Notes under the pieces: generated by a model
Told to the model about the DNA's origin: nothing
Database searches by the model: none
Seen by the model: only the letters and a program-made list of their open reading frames with translations
NCBI GenBank assembly: GCA_002305165.1
Contig: DBQI01000014.1
Coordinates: 1 to 64,000 of the forward strand
Direction of reading: 5' to 3'
DNA length: 64,000 nt
Source of the DNA: Armatimonadetes bacterium UBA1398
GTDB lineage: Bacteria > Armatimonadota > Zipacnadia > UBA1398
In this document: piece by piece, positions 48,367 through 56,261 of the stretch
Position numbering within the stretch: the stretch's first letter is position 1
Layout: each line of letters opens with the position of its first letter
Translations under genes and position numbers: made by a program

Positions 48367-49374
48367 ATGGTAAGGAGAGTCATCCTGCTGTCGGCGCTGT
48401 GCGCACTGGCCGTGGGGCTTGCTTCCTGCGGACAGAGCAAGGTGGAGGATACCGCGGACCCCGTCGCCAAGACGGCCACCGCACCGCCTGCCAGCGACGC
48501 GAAAGAGAGCCCTAGCTACCGTATCGCTCTGGTGATGAAGGCAGGCAGCAACCCCTTCTTCGCGGCGATGGAGGCGGGAGCGGTGGAGGCCGGCAAGGAA
48601 CTCGGCGTGGAGGTCCTGCCGCGGACCATCACCGATGAGTCCCAAGACCAGCAGCAGATCGACATTGTTGATGCGATGATCGTCGATCAGGTTGACGCCA
48701 TTCTCATCGCGCCGGCGAACAGCAAGTCGCTCGTCCAGCCCCTGCTCCGTGCCCAGGAGGCGGGGATACCTATCATCAACGTAGACAACCGTCTCGATGG
48801 GGCAGCGATGGAGCAAGCTGGCCTAAAGCTCCTTGCGTATATCGGCGCCGACAATGAGGCGGGTGGCCTCCTAGCCGGCCGCCACCTGTGTGAGCTCCTC
48901 GGAGGAGCGGGCAAGGTGGCCATGCTCGAGGGGCGCCGCGGAGTGGATAACGCCGAGGCCCGCAAGCGTGGCTTCGAGGCCGCGTGTGCCGAGAACCCGG
49001 ACATCCAGATCGTCGTGTCAGAGGCCGCTGACTGGGAGCTGCAGATCGCCCAGGATAAGTTCGCCGGCATCATGGTCGCGCACCCGGAGATCCAGGGCCT
49101 GTTCTGCGCAAACGACAACATGGCCCTTGGCGCCCTGGCGGCAATGGATGAGGCGGGGAAGCTCGCCGATATCAAGGTGGTCTCCTACGACAATATCCAG
49201 GCCGCTCAGGATGCCATCAAGGCAGGACGGCTGGCGGCAACCATCGAGCAGAATCCTGGCCAGATGGGTGCGGAAGCGGTCCGGGCAGCGGTGGCCCATC
49301 TCAATGGCGAGGCAGTCGAGGCGGAGATCCTGGTGGCGCTTGAGGTCATCACCGCTGAGAGCCTGGCCGACTGA
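48367..49374 (+). CDS. Sugar-binding lipoprotein of an ABC transporter (RbsB-like)
   Basis: 335 aa from ATG 48367, after GGAGG. Lipobox: VGLASCGQ, so it is a membrane-tethered lipoprotein. Type I periplasmic-binding fold: YRIALVMKAGSNPFFAAMEA, QQQIDIVDAMIVDQVDAILI, APANSKSLVQPLLRAQEAGI, PIINVDNRLDG, GADNEAGGLLAGRHLCELLG, GLFCANDNMALGALAAMDEA and KVVSYDNIQAAQDAIKAGRL. These are ribose/galactose-binding family motifs. The sugar cannot be named. Part of the 47.4-53.4 kb run. Confidence 0.9.
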   Translation: MVRRVILLSALCALAVGLASCGQSKVEDTADPVAKTATAPPASDAKESPSYRIALVMKAGSNPFFAAMEAGAVEAGKELGVEVLPRTITDESQDQQQIDIVDAMIVDQVDAILIAPANSKSLVQPLLRAQEAGIPIINVDNRLDGAAMEQAGLKLLAYIGADNEAGGLLAGRHLCELLGGAGKVAMLEGRRGVDNAEARKRGFEAACAENPDIQIVVSEAADWELQIAQDKFAGIMVAHPEIQGLFCANDNMALGALAAMDEAGKLADIKVVSYDNIQAAQDAIKAGRLAATIEQNPGQMGAEAVRAAVAHLNGEAVEAEILVALEVITAESLAD

Positions 49375-49404
49375 GACCAGCCGGTACCGGTTGAGAGGTA
49401 GTCC

Positions 49405-50502
49405 ATGCCACTGCAGCACCTTCCCCTACTCGACCCAACGCCAGATGTGGCGGGGTTCATCGCCCAGGTTCGAGGCGAGCGAGTGCTATCGCGCGTCCCC
49501 TTCATCGAGTACATCGTGGATGACGTGGTGCAGAAGCCCATCGTGACCGATCTGTTGGGGCGAGAGTGGGTCAGCCCGGCTGGCGATCGGGAGTCCTGGG
49601 AGGCCTACCTGGACAACTTCATCGCCGTCTGGCGGCACCTGGGTTACGACATCGTGCGCATGGAGATCGGTCTGCCCTTCCCTCGCAAGGGCCTAACGGG
49701 AGACGATCCCACGATGGCCGCAGGGCAGCGTTCGTGGGTTGACCAGCATGAGGGCACCATCATCACGTGGGACCAGTTCGAGCGGTACCCGTGGCCTGAT
49801 CCCGGCGCCGTGTCGCTCTGGGCCCTGGAGTACATCTGCGAGAACCTACCCGAGGGCATGGGCTTCGTGACTTGTCATGGCGGTGGCGTGTACGAGCACG
49901 TGTCCTCTCTGCTGAGCTACGAGCAGCTTGCGTACCTGCTCGTCGATGACCCCGACCTCGTTCGCGCCGTCACGGATCGCGTCGGAGAGCTCATCGCGAC
50001 CTACTATGAACGCATCTTGGCTCTGCCCGGCCTCGCCATGGTACTGCAGGGCGACGACATGGGTTTCCGCACCGGGACGCTCATCTCGCCCCGGAGCCTG
50101 CGCGAGCTGATCCTGCCCTGGCACAAGAAGCTCGCGGCCATGACGCACGCCAAGGGCATCCCGTACTGCCTGCACTCGTGCGGACAGATCAGCGAGATCA
50201 TGCCAGACCTCATCAGCGATGTGGGGATCGACGGCAAGCACTCCTACGAGGACGCTATTCAGCCCATAGAGCAGGCCCACGAGTGCTGGGGCGAGGAGAT
50301 CGCGTGTCTCGGCGGCGTCGATGTCGACCTCCTAACCCGGGGCAGCGAGGACCAGGTTCGGACGCGGGTACGTCAGATCGTTGAGGCCTGTGCTCCTCGC
50401 GGCCGCTTCGCGCTGGGCTCGGGCAATTCGATCGCCAGCTACGTTCCAGCAGAGAGTTACCTGGCGATGCTCGACCAGGGGCTCAGCATGAGCGGCGGCT
50501 GA
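49405..50502 (+). CDS. Uroporphyrinogen decarboxylase-like (URO-D superfamily) protein
   Basis: 365 aa from ATG 49405, GAGAGG upstream. TIM-barrel features: FITWDQFERYPWPDP-like TWDQFERYPWPDPGAVSLWA, FVTCHGGGVYEHVSSLLSYE, VLQGDDMGFRTGTLISPRSL, RELILPWHKKLAAMTHAKGI, PYCLHSCGQISEIMPDLISD and VGIDGKHSYEDAIQPIEQA. The HxCG..(D/E) arrangement is that of MtaA/CmuA corrinoid methyltransferases and of many URO-D-like proteins in sugar operons, rather than haem-pathway HemE. It may act on a methylated or polyol substrate with the ABC transporter. Role unproven. Confidence 0.8.
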   Translation: MPLQHLPLLDPTPDVAGFIAQVRGERVLSRVPFIEYIVDDVVQKPIVTDLLGREWVSPAGDRESWEAYLDNFIAVWRHLGYDIVRMEIGLPFPRKGLTGDDPTMAAGQRSWVDQHEGTIITWDQFERYPWPDPGAVSLWALEYICENLPEGMGFVTCHGGGVYEHVSSLLSYEQLAYLLVDDPDLVRAVTDRVGELIATYYERILALPGLAMVLQGDDMGFRTGTLISPRSLRELILPWHKKLAAMTHAKGIPYCLHSCGQISEIMPDLISDVGIDGKHSYEDAIQPIEQAHECWGEEIACLGGVDVDLLTRGSEDQVRTRVRQIVEACAPRGRFALGSGNSIASYVPAESYLAMLDQGLSMSGG

Positions 50503-50522
50503 GCGCGTGACGGGGCACTTTG

Positions 50523-51083
50523 ATGCAATGGGATGCCAGAGAGCCGGAGTGGACAGCCCCGCCAGAGGCCGTGGACCCAGACGGCATTTGGGTCGGGAGC
50601 GACCCCGACGGCTCCGAGGCCGACTCGGCCCATCACCTGTGGTCTGGTGAACAGGAGACCATTGACCGCGAAAACCTCTGGGGACGGTATGCATCGTGGG
50701 CCGCTCCTCAGCCTGCCGATAGCGGGCCGGCCGACGAAGACCGCTTCGTTCGGTGCCCGTTCTGCGGTCGTTGGGCTCGACGCACTCGGCCTGGAGACCT
50801 GGTCTTCGCTGTCATTGGGGGCCTCGCCACCATCGGTCTCCTTGTGGGGCTCTCGGGCGGGCTTGCCCGCCTGGGTCCATCGTTCTCATGGGTAGCTGGC
50901 GTCGCGTGGGTGGTCATCGGTATGGGGGCTCCGCTCCTTCGTCGTGTCCTCCGCCCCCTGACTGTCCCCGAGGACTGCCCTCATTGCGGCGGGCCCATGC
51001 GAATCGCGATGCTCTCGGATTGGGGTCGTCCTGAGGGACAGGAGGATCCGTACCAAGCGCCACGCTGGATGCCTAACGACTAG
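50523..51083 (+). CDS. Small zinc-ribbon membrane protein
   Basis: 186 aa from ATG 50523 (TTG 50520 also in frame). Soluble acidic head, a CPFCGRWARR ribbon arm, two membrane segments (LVFAVIGGLATIGLLVGLSG, FSWVAGVAWVVIGMGAPLLR), then a second CPHCGGPMRI arm. The two CxxC pairs would bind one zinc. I do not recognise the family. Located between the URO-D-like and Gfo/Idh genes in the same operon. Confidence 0.6.
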   Translation: MQWDAREPEWTAPPEAVDPDGIWVGSDPDGSEADSAHHLWSGEQETIDRENLWGRYASWAAPQPADSGPADEDRFVRCPFCGRWARRTRPGDLVFAVIGGLATIGLLVGLSGGLARLGPSFSWVAGVAWVVIGMGAPLLRRVLRPLTVPEDCPHCGGPMRIAMLSDWGRPEGQEDPYQAPRWMPND

Positions 51084-51104
51084 TCCATCGCGAAGGAGCA
51101 GAGC

Positions 51105-52334
51105 ATGCGAGTGGTTCGCCTCGGTCTTGTTGGCTATGGCATGTTCGGCGCAGACGTCGTGGCTGGCACGCTGTGGGACGTGCACCGCAACGGACTGGCG
51201 CCCTACCTGGATCGACTGGGCCTCGACGACTGGTGCGCGAGGTACGTGGACACGCATATTCATACCGTCGCCGTGGGCACTAGGAGCGAGGCGTCAGCCG
51301 AGAGGGCTCGGCAGGACTTCGCAACGAACACGGGCAGTGCGCCGGAGGCGTTCTGGGGCGACCGTCCGTGGGAGGAGATGCTTGCCACGGCCGATCTCGA
51401 CATCCTCGTCGTCGCCACGCCGGACAACCTGCACTACGAGCCCATCGTCGCTGCGCTAAGGTCGGGCGTCCATGTGGTTGCCGAGAAGCCGCTCTGCCTG
51501 TCCGGAGCAGAGGCCGAGGAGATCGTGGCGCTGGCCGAGCGTTCCGGCCTGATCGTGGGCGTCGATATGCACAAACGCTACGATCCCGACCACCTGCGCA
51601 TCTTCCGCGAGCTTGCACGCCACATGGGTGGACCCATCTGCGCGCGCGGGGTGCTTGAGGAGCCATTGGAGGTATCCACCTCAACCTTCAAGTGGGCCGT
51701 CGAGAGCGATCCCTTCAGCTATGTCGGTGTCCACTGGGTGGACCTCTTCTGCCACTATCTGGGTCTCCACCCCTCCGCCCTCTATGCAACAGGGCAGAAG
51801 CGCCTACTGCGCGAGGAGTACGGCATAGACGCTTTCGACGCAACCCAGGTAACTGTCACGCACGAATGCGGCACCGTTGTCACTTATGACAACAACTGGA
51901 TCACGCCCCCCGATTTCGAGGGGCCAGTGAACCAAGGCAGCGAGCTCCTAATGGCCCACGGCAAGATCGAATCGGACAGCCAGTACCGGGGGCTGCGGTA
52001 CTGGGTGGAGTTCGGCGGCTCGCGGACGGCGAACACCCACTTCTTCCGGCGGGTGCCTCGCCCAGACGGCTCCTGGTGCTACCTGGGCTACGGCAAGGAC
52101 AGCCTGATAGACTGTTTGGAGAAAGTGGCGCGCGTGCTCGTCCTGGGTGCTCAGGCCAGCGACCTCGCGGGGACCTACCCCGATGGGCGCAGCCAGGTAG
52201 TGCCCTGCCGCATCATTGAGGCGGCGCGTGCTGTGATGCGGCGGAACCACGAGCGCCTGGAGTCGGGTCAGCCCCAAACGGTGACGGCCGCATTCGATGG
52301 CTCGGGCTATCGCCTCGCTGGAGATGACGTGTGA
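51105..52334 (+). CDS. Gfo/Idh/MocA family oxidoreductase
   Basis: 409 aa from ATG 51105, GGAG at 6 nt. NAD(P)-binding start LGLVGYGMFGADVV; LDILVVATPDNLHYEPIVAA and VHVVAEKPLCLSGAEAEEIV hold the EKP motif; VGVDMHKRYDPDHLRIFREL is the active-site strand region. The C-terminal domain (FSYVGVHWVDLFCHYLGLHP) carries the usual His. It is a two-domain sugar or polyol dehydrogenase. Substrate open. Its stop is only 4 bp from the hypA start. Confidence 0.9.
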   Translation: MRVVRLGLVGYGMFGADVVAGTLWDVHRNGLAPYLDRLGLDDWCARYVDTHIHTVAVGTRSEASAERARQDFATNTGSAPEAFWGDRPWEEMLATADLDILVVATPDNLHYEPIVAALRSGVHVVAEKPLCLSGAEAEEIVALAERSGLIVGVDMHKRYDPDHLRIFRELARHMGGPICARGVLEEPLEVSTSTFKWAVESDPFSYVGVHWVDLFCHYLGLHPSALYATGQKRLLREEYGIDAFDATQVTVTHECGTVVTYDNNWITPPDFEGPVNQGSELLMAHGKIESDSQYRGLRYWVEFGGSRTANTHFFRRVPRPDGSWCYLGYGKDSLIDCLEKVARVLVLGAQASDLAGTYPDGRSQVVPCRIIEAARAVMRRNHERLESGQPQTVTAAFDGSGYRLAGDDV

Positions 52335-52338
52335 CCCC

Positions 52339-52686
52339 ATGCACGAGTACTCCATCGCCATCCGACTGATCGACGCGGTTGAGGCCGAACTGGATGCGCG
52401 GGATCTCGACGGCCCTGTGTGCCGCGTGGAGGTCCTCGTCGGCGAGTTGTCGGGCGTGGTTCCAGAGGCTCTGGCCCTTGCCTTCGAGGCAGCGAAGGCC
52501 GACACCCGGCTCGCAACCGCCACCCTGGACCTGACGGTGGAGCCCCTCGTGCTCTGGTGCATCGACTGCCGCCGTGAGTGGCACGCACAGGAGCCATTCC
52601 TGCTGTGCGATGAGTGCGGCGGGCTGCATGTCGAGATCCGCTCTGGTCAGGGGCTAAGCGTGACCGGTGTTGATGTGGAGGACTGA
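52339..52686 (+). CDS. hypA: Hydrogenase nickel chaperone HypA
   Basis: 115 aa starting MHEYSIAIRLIDAVEAELDA; the MHE start with His2 is the nickel site. ATG 52339 follows 4 bp after the oxidoreductase stop. Zinc cysteines: WCIDCRREWHAQEPFLLCDE, which ends CDECGG. The middle VRVEVLVGEL-type strand (CRVEVLVGELSGVVPEALAL) is typical. It hands nickel to HypB/HycE-type hydrogenase large subunits. Separate from hypFCD by 30 kb. Confidence 0.95.
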   Translation: MHEYSIAIRLIDAVEAELDARDLDGPVCRVEVLVGELSGVVPEALALAFEAAKADTRLATATLDLTVEPLVLWCIDCRREWHAQEPFLLCDECGGLHVEIRSGQGLSVTGVDVED

Positions 52687-52694
52687 GTTCAGCG

Positions 52695-53360
52695 ATGCGA
52701 ATCGATCTATCTCGCGCGGTACTGGCGGACAACGATGCGTTGGCGGATGCGACGCGCCAAGCCCTTACAGCTGCCGGAGTCCTCTGTGTGGGGTTGCTCT
52801 CTTCGCCCGGCGCGGGCAAGACCACGCTGCTCGAAGCTACCGCCGACGCCTGGGATGACCCCTCTCGCCTCGCCGTTATCGTTGGCGATGTGGCGACTGA
52901 GGCCGATGCCGATCGTCTGCGGCGTAAGGGCATACCCTCGGTGCAGATCAACACTCTGCATCACGGCGCTACCTGTCACCTAGCGGCCGAACCCGTCGCG
53001 GCGGCCCTCGCTACCCTCGAACTGGGGAACACGGACATCCTCTTTGTTGAGAACGTGGGTAACCTGGTCTGCCCCGTGGGCTTCCGGCTTGGCGAGCATC
53101 AGCGTGTAGTGCTCATCAGCGTTGCCGAGGGCGCCGACAAGCCGACCAAGTATCCCAAGGCCGTGTTGGAGACGGACCTGGCGCTCATTACCAAGGTCGA
53201 CCTGGCGCCCTACGTGGACGTGAGCTATGAGGACCTAGAACGGTCTGTCCGGCAGGTTCGCCCACAGGCGGCGATGTTGGGCCTATCCACACGGACCGGC
53301 GAGGGCATGGACGCATGGCTGGACTGGCTGCGCGCCCGCCGGGCGGAGGTTACTGGCTGA
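52695..53360 (+). CDS. hypB: Hydrogenase nickel incorporation GTPase HypB
   Basis: 221 aa, 8 bp after hypA. G1 loop: LLSSPGAGKTTLLEATADAW; LAVIVGDVATEADADRLRRK; VQINTLHHGATCHLAAEPVA (metal-binding Cys-His); DILFVENVGNLVCPVGFRLG (G3 area); ALITKVDLAPYVDVSYEDLE (the NKxD-like ITKVDL). It lacks the N-terminal His-rich stretch and the CxxCxxC motif of some HypB. It uses GTP to insert nickel with HypA. Confidence 0.95.
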   Translation: MRIDLSRAVLADNDALADATRQALTAAGVLCVGLLSSPGAGKTTLLEATADAWDDPSRLAVIVGDVATEADADRLRRKGIPSVQINTLHHGATCHLAAEPVAAALATLELGNTDILFVENVGNLVCPVGFRLGEHQRVVLISVAEGADKPTKYPKAVLETDLALITKVDLAPYVDVSYEDLERSVRQVRPQAAMLGLSTRTGEGMDAWLDWLRARRAEVTG

Positions 53361-53371
53361 GGCGTGCCGCG

Positions 53372-56233
53372 CTACGGCACATCGACCTCAAACACCCGCG
53401 TCTCGAACGCAGACGCATCGAACTCGATCCGATCCGTCGTCCGCTCCCGACCATCGCCACCCAGCAGCTCACGCACTCGTAGCTGCCGCGGCAACTGGAT
53501 CGCCTTTGACCCCGCTGTACGGGCATGTAGGGCAATGACTCCTCGTCCCGCGTAGAGCGCGTCATCGGTGTCACTGTAGATGTGCGCCCCCGCGAGGCGT
53601 GCCAGATTCCGCAGGATACCCGGAGGCAGGCCTGGCGAGCCGTTGTACACCGACACCCAGCTTCCCATGTCCCGCAGCGTGAGCGCTGGGACGCCGTCGG
53701 CGAAGCGCCCCAGTACGCGCTCGGCCTCGGGGCCGGCCAGCCGTTCTGGGTACTCGCCCTCGAGTCCGTAGGATGTCGCTACCATGCCGAACACGGGCTC
53801 CTCATATCTCAGCCCCTCACACAGCGGATCGCCCGTAAGCTCCACCCGCATCGGCCCACGTCCCGCAGGGGCCAGATCCTGCCCTATCAGCGACTCCATC
53901 GCCGAGGTCGACTCTCGCAGCACGCCTGGTCCACTTACCTCACCGATACCGGCGGCATAGACGAATACCAACACACGACCCTCGGACTTCAGGCCCTCGA
54001 TCCACTCCCGCTCCTCGGTGGTGAGGTCGAAGGCGTTCAGGAACAGCACCAGTCGAGCCGAGCTCAGATCCGGCCGGTCCTCAACAAGGTAGAGCTCACT
54101 CGGGGCGCCGATGCGATCGAGGGCTGGCACCTGCAGAGTCAGAGATCTGAACCAGAACCCTCCGTACGGTCCCGCGCCAGCCCTCAGAGCGCTTCGCAGA
54201 CTGAGAACAGCGGCGATCTCTGGCTCCGGGTACCGTCTTGGTCTCGCTAGAGCCGCCGACTGCCCAAGTCGATTCATCTCTCCGAACACGGAGTGAATCT
54301 CCGGACTGGCGAACCATCCGTCCGACATGTCGAACCACCACTGCCCCGCACCCCGGCATCGCACGGCCGCATACTCGCGCTTTAGCACCCCCTGAGTCTG
54401 GTCCCAATCGGCACATCGACCTATCTCGTTGTCCTGCAAGTGAGTGCGGATGTCTGACTCGTTCAGCCACAGCTTCCCGTGGAGCCTGATGGAGTCGGTC
54501 AGCGACATGAAGGCGCTCACACCACCTGGCCCCCTGTCGGTGTACATCGCCGGAGCGCAGAGGAAGTCCACGTGTGGTGACTTCAGCACCTGGTGCAGCC
54601 CCAGGTGCTGGCTCTCCGCCGACAGCTCGCCGTACTGGGGCGGGTACCCGTAGAACACACCGGCCAAGAGTTGACCCTCCGAGGCCTCCTTGACCGCCGC
54701 GCAGGTTTCCTCGATGGCATCGGCGGCTGCCTGAGCGTAGGCCTCGTAGAAGTCCAGGATCTGCCTATCCTGCACCGGATCCCACAGAAGCCCTGTCGGG
54801 TTGTCCCTGCGACTGCGCTCGGGCGCCCTTGCCGAGCCGAAGGTCAGCCCCGGCTGCCCCCACGCCGCCGCGAGCGCCGCATCCGTGCCGTAGCGCTCGC
54901 GCAGCCAGTGCCGGAAGTACCGCGCGAAGGCGGGCGAGAAGTCGCCTCGGAGGTTGTCCCACAGGCCCCAGCTCTGCCATTCGGCGGTATACCCAGTGCA
55001 GAGGTGCAGACCTATCACCCGATCGGCGTAGGAGCTGCCCCGCACATGCTCCACGAACCTGCGAAGGTCCCCGGTGATGCGGTCGAGCCACCGTCTCGAT
55101 GCGAAGGACTGAGGGCCTACTGACCCGTCGTCGAAGACCACCCTCTCCGTTGGGTGCGCGGTCAGCCATGCCTCGGGTGGCTCAAGCTGGACCCTGAAGA
55201 GGATGAGGGCAAGGGCGTCCTGGCGCAGCACATCCTGAGCGCACGAGTCAGGCTCGGTTGGGTCGAAAACCCCCTCCTCCAGATTGCCGAGCCCGCATGG
55301 CACACTGTAGAGGTGGCAGCCCTGCTCGCCGAACTCCCCGTACCGTCCCCTGTGCACACCCAGGAACGCGAAGGGGAACAGGGGCCGCCCATTCACCAAC
55401 AGCTCGGGCTCGCCACGGGCCGTGCGCACCCTAGCTTGCGCCGGCCTGGGCGTCAGCGTAGGTCCCAACTCAACTTCTGCCACCTGCTGGTCCCCCTCCT
55501 CGCGACCGATCCACTGGTGCTCGCCCCACTCCAGTGTCAGGGCATACGTACCCGGTGGCACGAAGCGGAGGGCCGGCGTCTCGACGCTCACCCAATACCG
55601 AAGTCGGCCAGGCCCCGCAGCGCCCATCTCAGCGGGCGTGGCGCGGCACAACCACTCGAAACCCCTCTCGCCGCAGAGGCCTACCCAGCACTCTCCATCG
55701 GCCGCTGTGGGGCCCTCAAACTCAACATCCACCCGCCCCGAACGCCTCCCCAGAGCCGACTCGACACCCAGTAGATCCAGGTCAGGCGGCCCGCCCGGTC
55801 TGTACAGCGGATCCGGCACGAACATTAGCGCGTCACATGCCGAGGTCCAGCTGTCGGCTTGATCGAGTCGGATGGTTACAGGGCCGCCGGTCACGGTCCC
55901 CAGTCGCTCCCAGACTACGCGTCGGGATAGCGGTTCTGAGGTGCCAGCCCAGTATTCCTGCTGGTTGAGGGTGACCCGGAAGTGGTAGTGGTTTGGATAG
56001 TGGCCGTTGTCCGCGCAACGCACCCAGGTCGAGTACTCGCCAGCGGGCAGTTGCACCTGTGTCTCGCATACCCAGTCGGGTTGGTTGCCCTGTGCCCAGA
56101 GAGCCCCGCTCGCCTCGGGCTTATCGACGATGTGCCACTCACACCGCTCGAAGGACTCTGCTTCGACCAGTATAGCGCCCGCAGGCAAGCCCGATGCTGA
56201 GCATCCGAGGCACAGGGAGAGGTGGATGAGCAC
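53372..56233 (-). CDS. Secreted GH42-like glycoside hydrolase
   Basis: 953 aa, GTG 56233 after AAGGAG. A short signal sequence (LIHLSLCLGCSASGLPAGA) precedes a beta-sandwich carbohydrate-binding-like domain (ILVEAESFERCEWHIV, YSTWVRCADNGHYPNHYHFR). The central part resembles a beta-galactosidase-type barrel (GH42): VIGLHLCTGYTAEWQSWGLW, FSPAFARYFRHWLRERYGTD, LLAGVFYGYPPQYGELSAES and YTDRGPGGVSAFMSLTDSIR. Further sandwich domains complete it, ending at VFEVDVP. I cannot prove the catalytic Glu pair. Coupled to the fusion gene (28 bp spacing) as the last of five. Confidence 0.7.
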   Translation of the reverse strand: MLIHLSLCLGCSASGLPAGAILVEAESFERCEWHIVDKPEASGALWAQGNQPDWVCETQVQLPAGEYSTWVRCADNGHYPNHYHFRVTLNQQEYWAGTSEPLSRRVVWERLGTVTGGPVTIRLDQADSWTSACDALMFVPDPLYRPGGPPDLDLLGVESALGRRSGRVDVEFEGPTAADGECWVGLCGERGFEWLCRATPAEMGAAGPGRLRYWVSVETPALRFVPPGTYALTLEWGEHQWIGREEGDQQVAEVELGPTLTPRPAQARVRTARGEPELLVNGRPLFPFAFLGVHRGRYGEFGEQGCHLYSVPCGLGNLEEGVFDPTEPDSCAQDVLRQDALALILFRVQLEPPEAWLTAHPTERVVFDDGSVGPQSFASRRWLDRITGDLRRFVEHVRGSSYADRVIGLHLCTGYTAEWQSWGLWDNLRGDFSPAFARYFRHWLRERYGTDAALAAAWGQPGLTFGSARAPERSRRDNPTGLLWDPVQDRQILDFYEAYAQAAADAIEETCAAVKEASEGQLLAGVFYGYPPQYGELSAESQHLGLHQVLKSPHVDFLCAPAMYTDRGPGGVSAFMSLTDSIRLHGKLWLNESDIRTHLQDNEIGRCADWDQTQGVLKREYAAVRCRGAGQWWFDMSDGWFASPEIHSVFGEMNRLGQSAALARPRRYPEPEIAAVLSLRSALRAGAGPYGGFWFRSLTLQVPALDRIGAPSELYLVEDRPDLSSARLVLFLNAFDLTTEEREWIEGLKSEGRVLVFVYAAGIGEVSGPGVLRESTSAMESLIGQDLAPAGRGPMRVELTGDPLCEGLRYEEPVFGMVATSYGLEGEYPERLAGPEAERVLGRFADGVPALTLRDMGSWVSVYNGSPGLPPGILRNLARLAGAHIYSDTDDALYAGRGVIALHARTAGSKAIQLPRQLRVRELLGGDGRERTTDRIEFDASAFETRVFEVDVP

Positions 56234-56261
56234 CAGCGGTTACTCCTTCGAGCGCGGCCGT

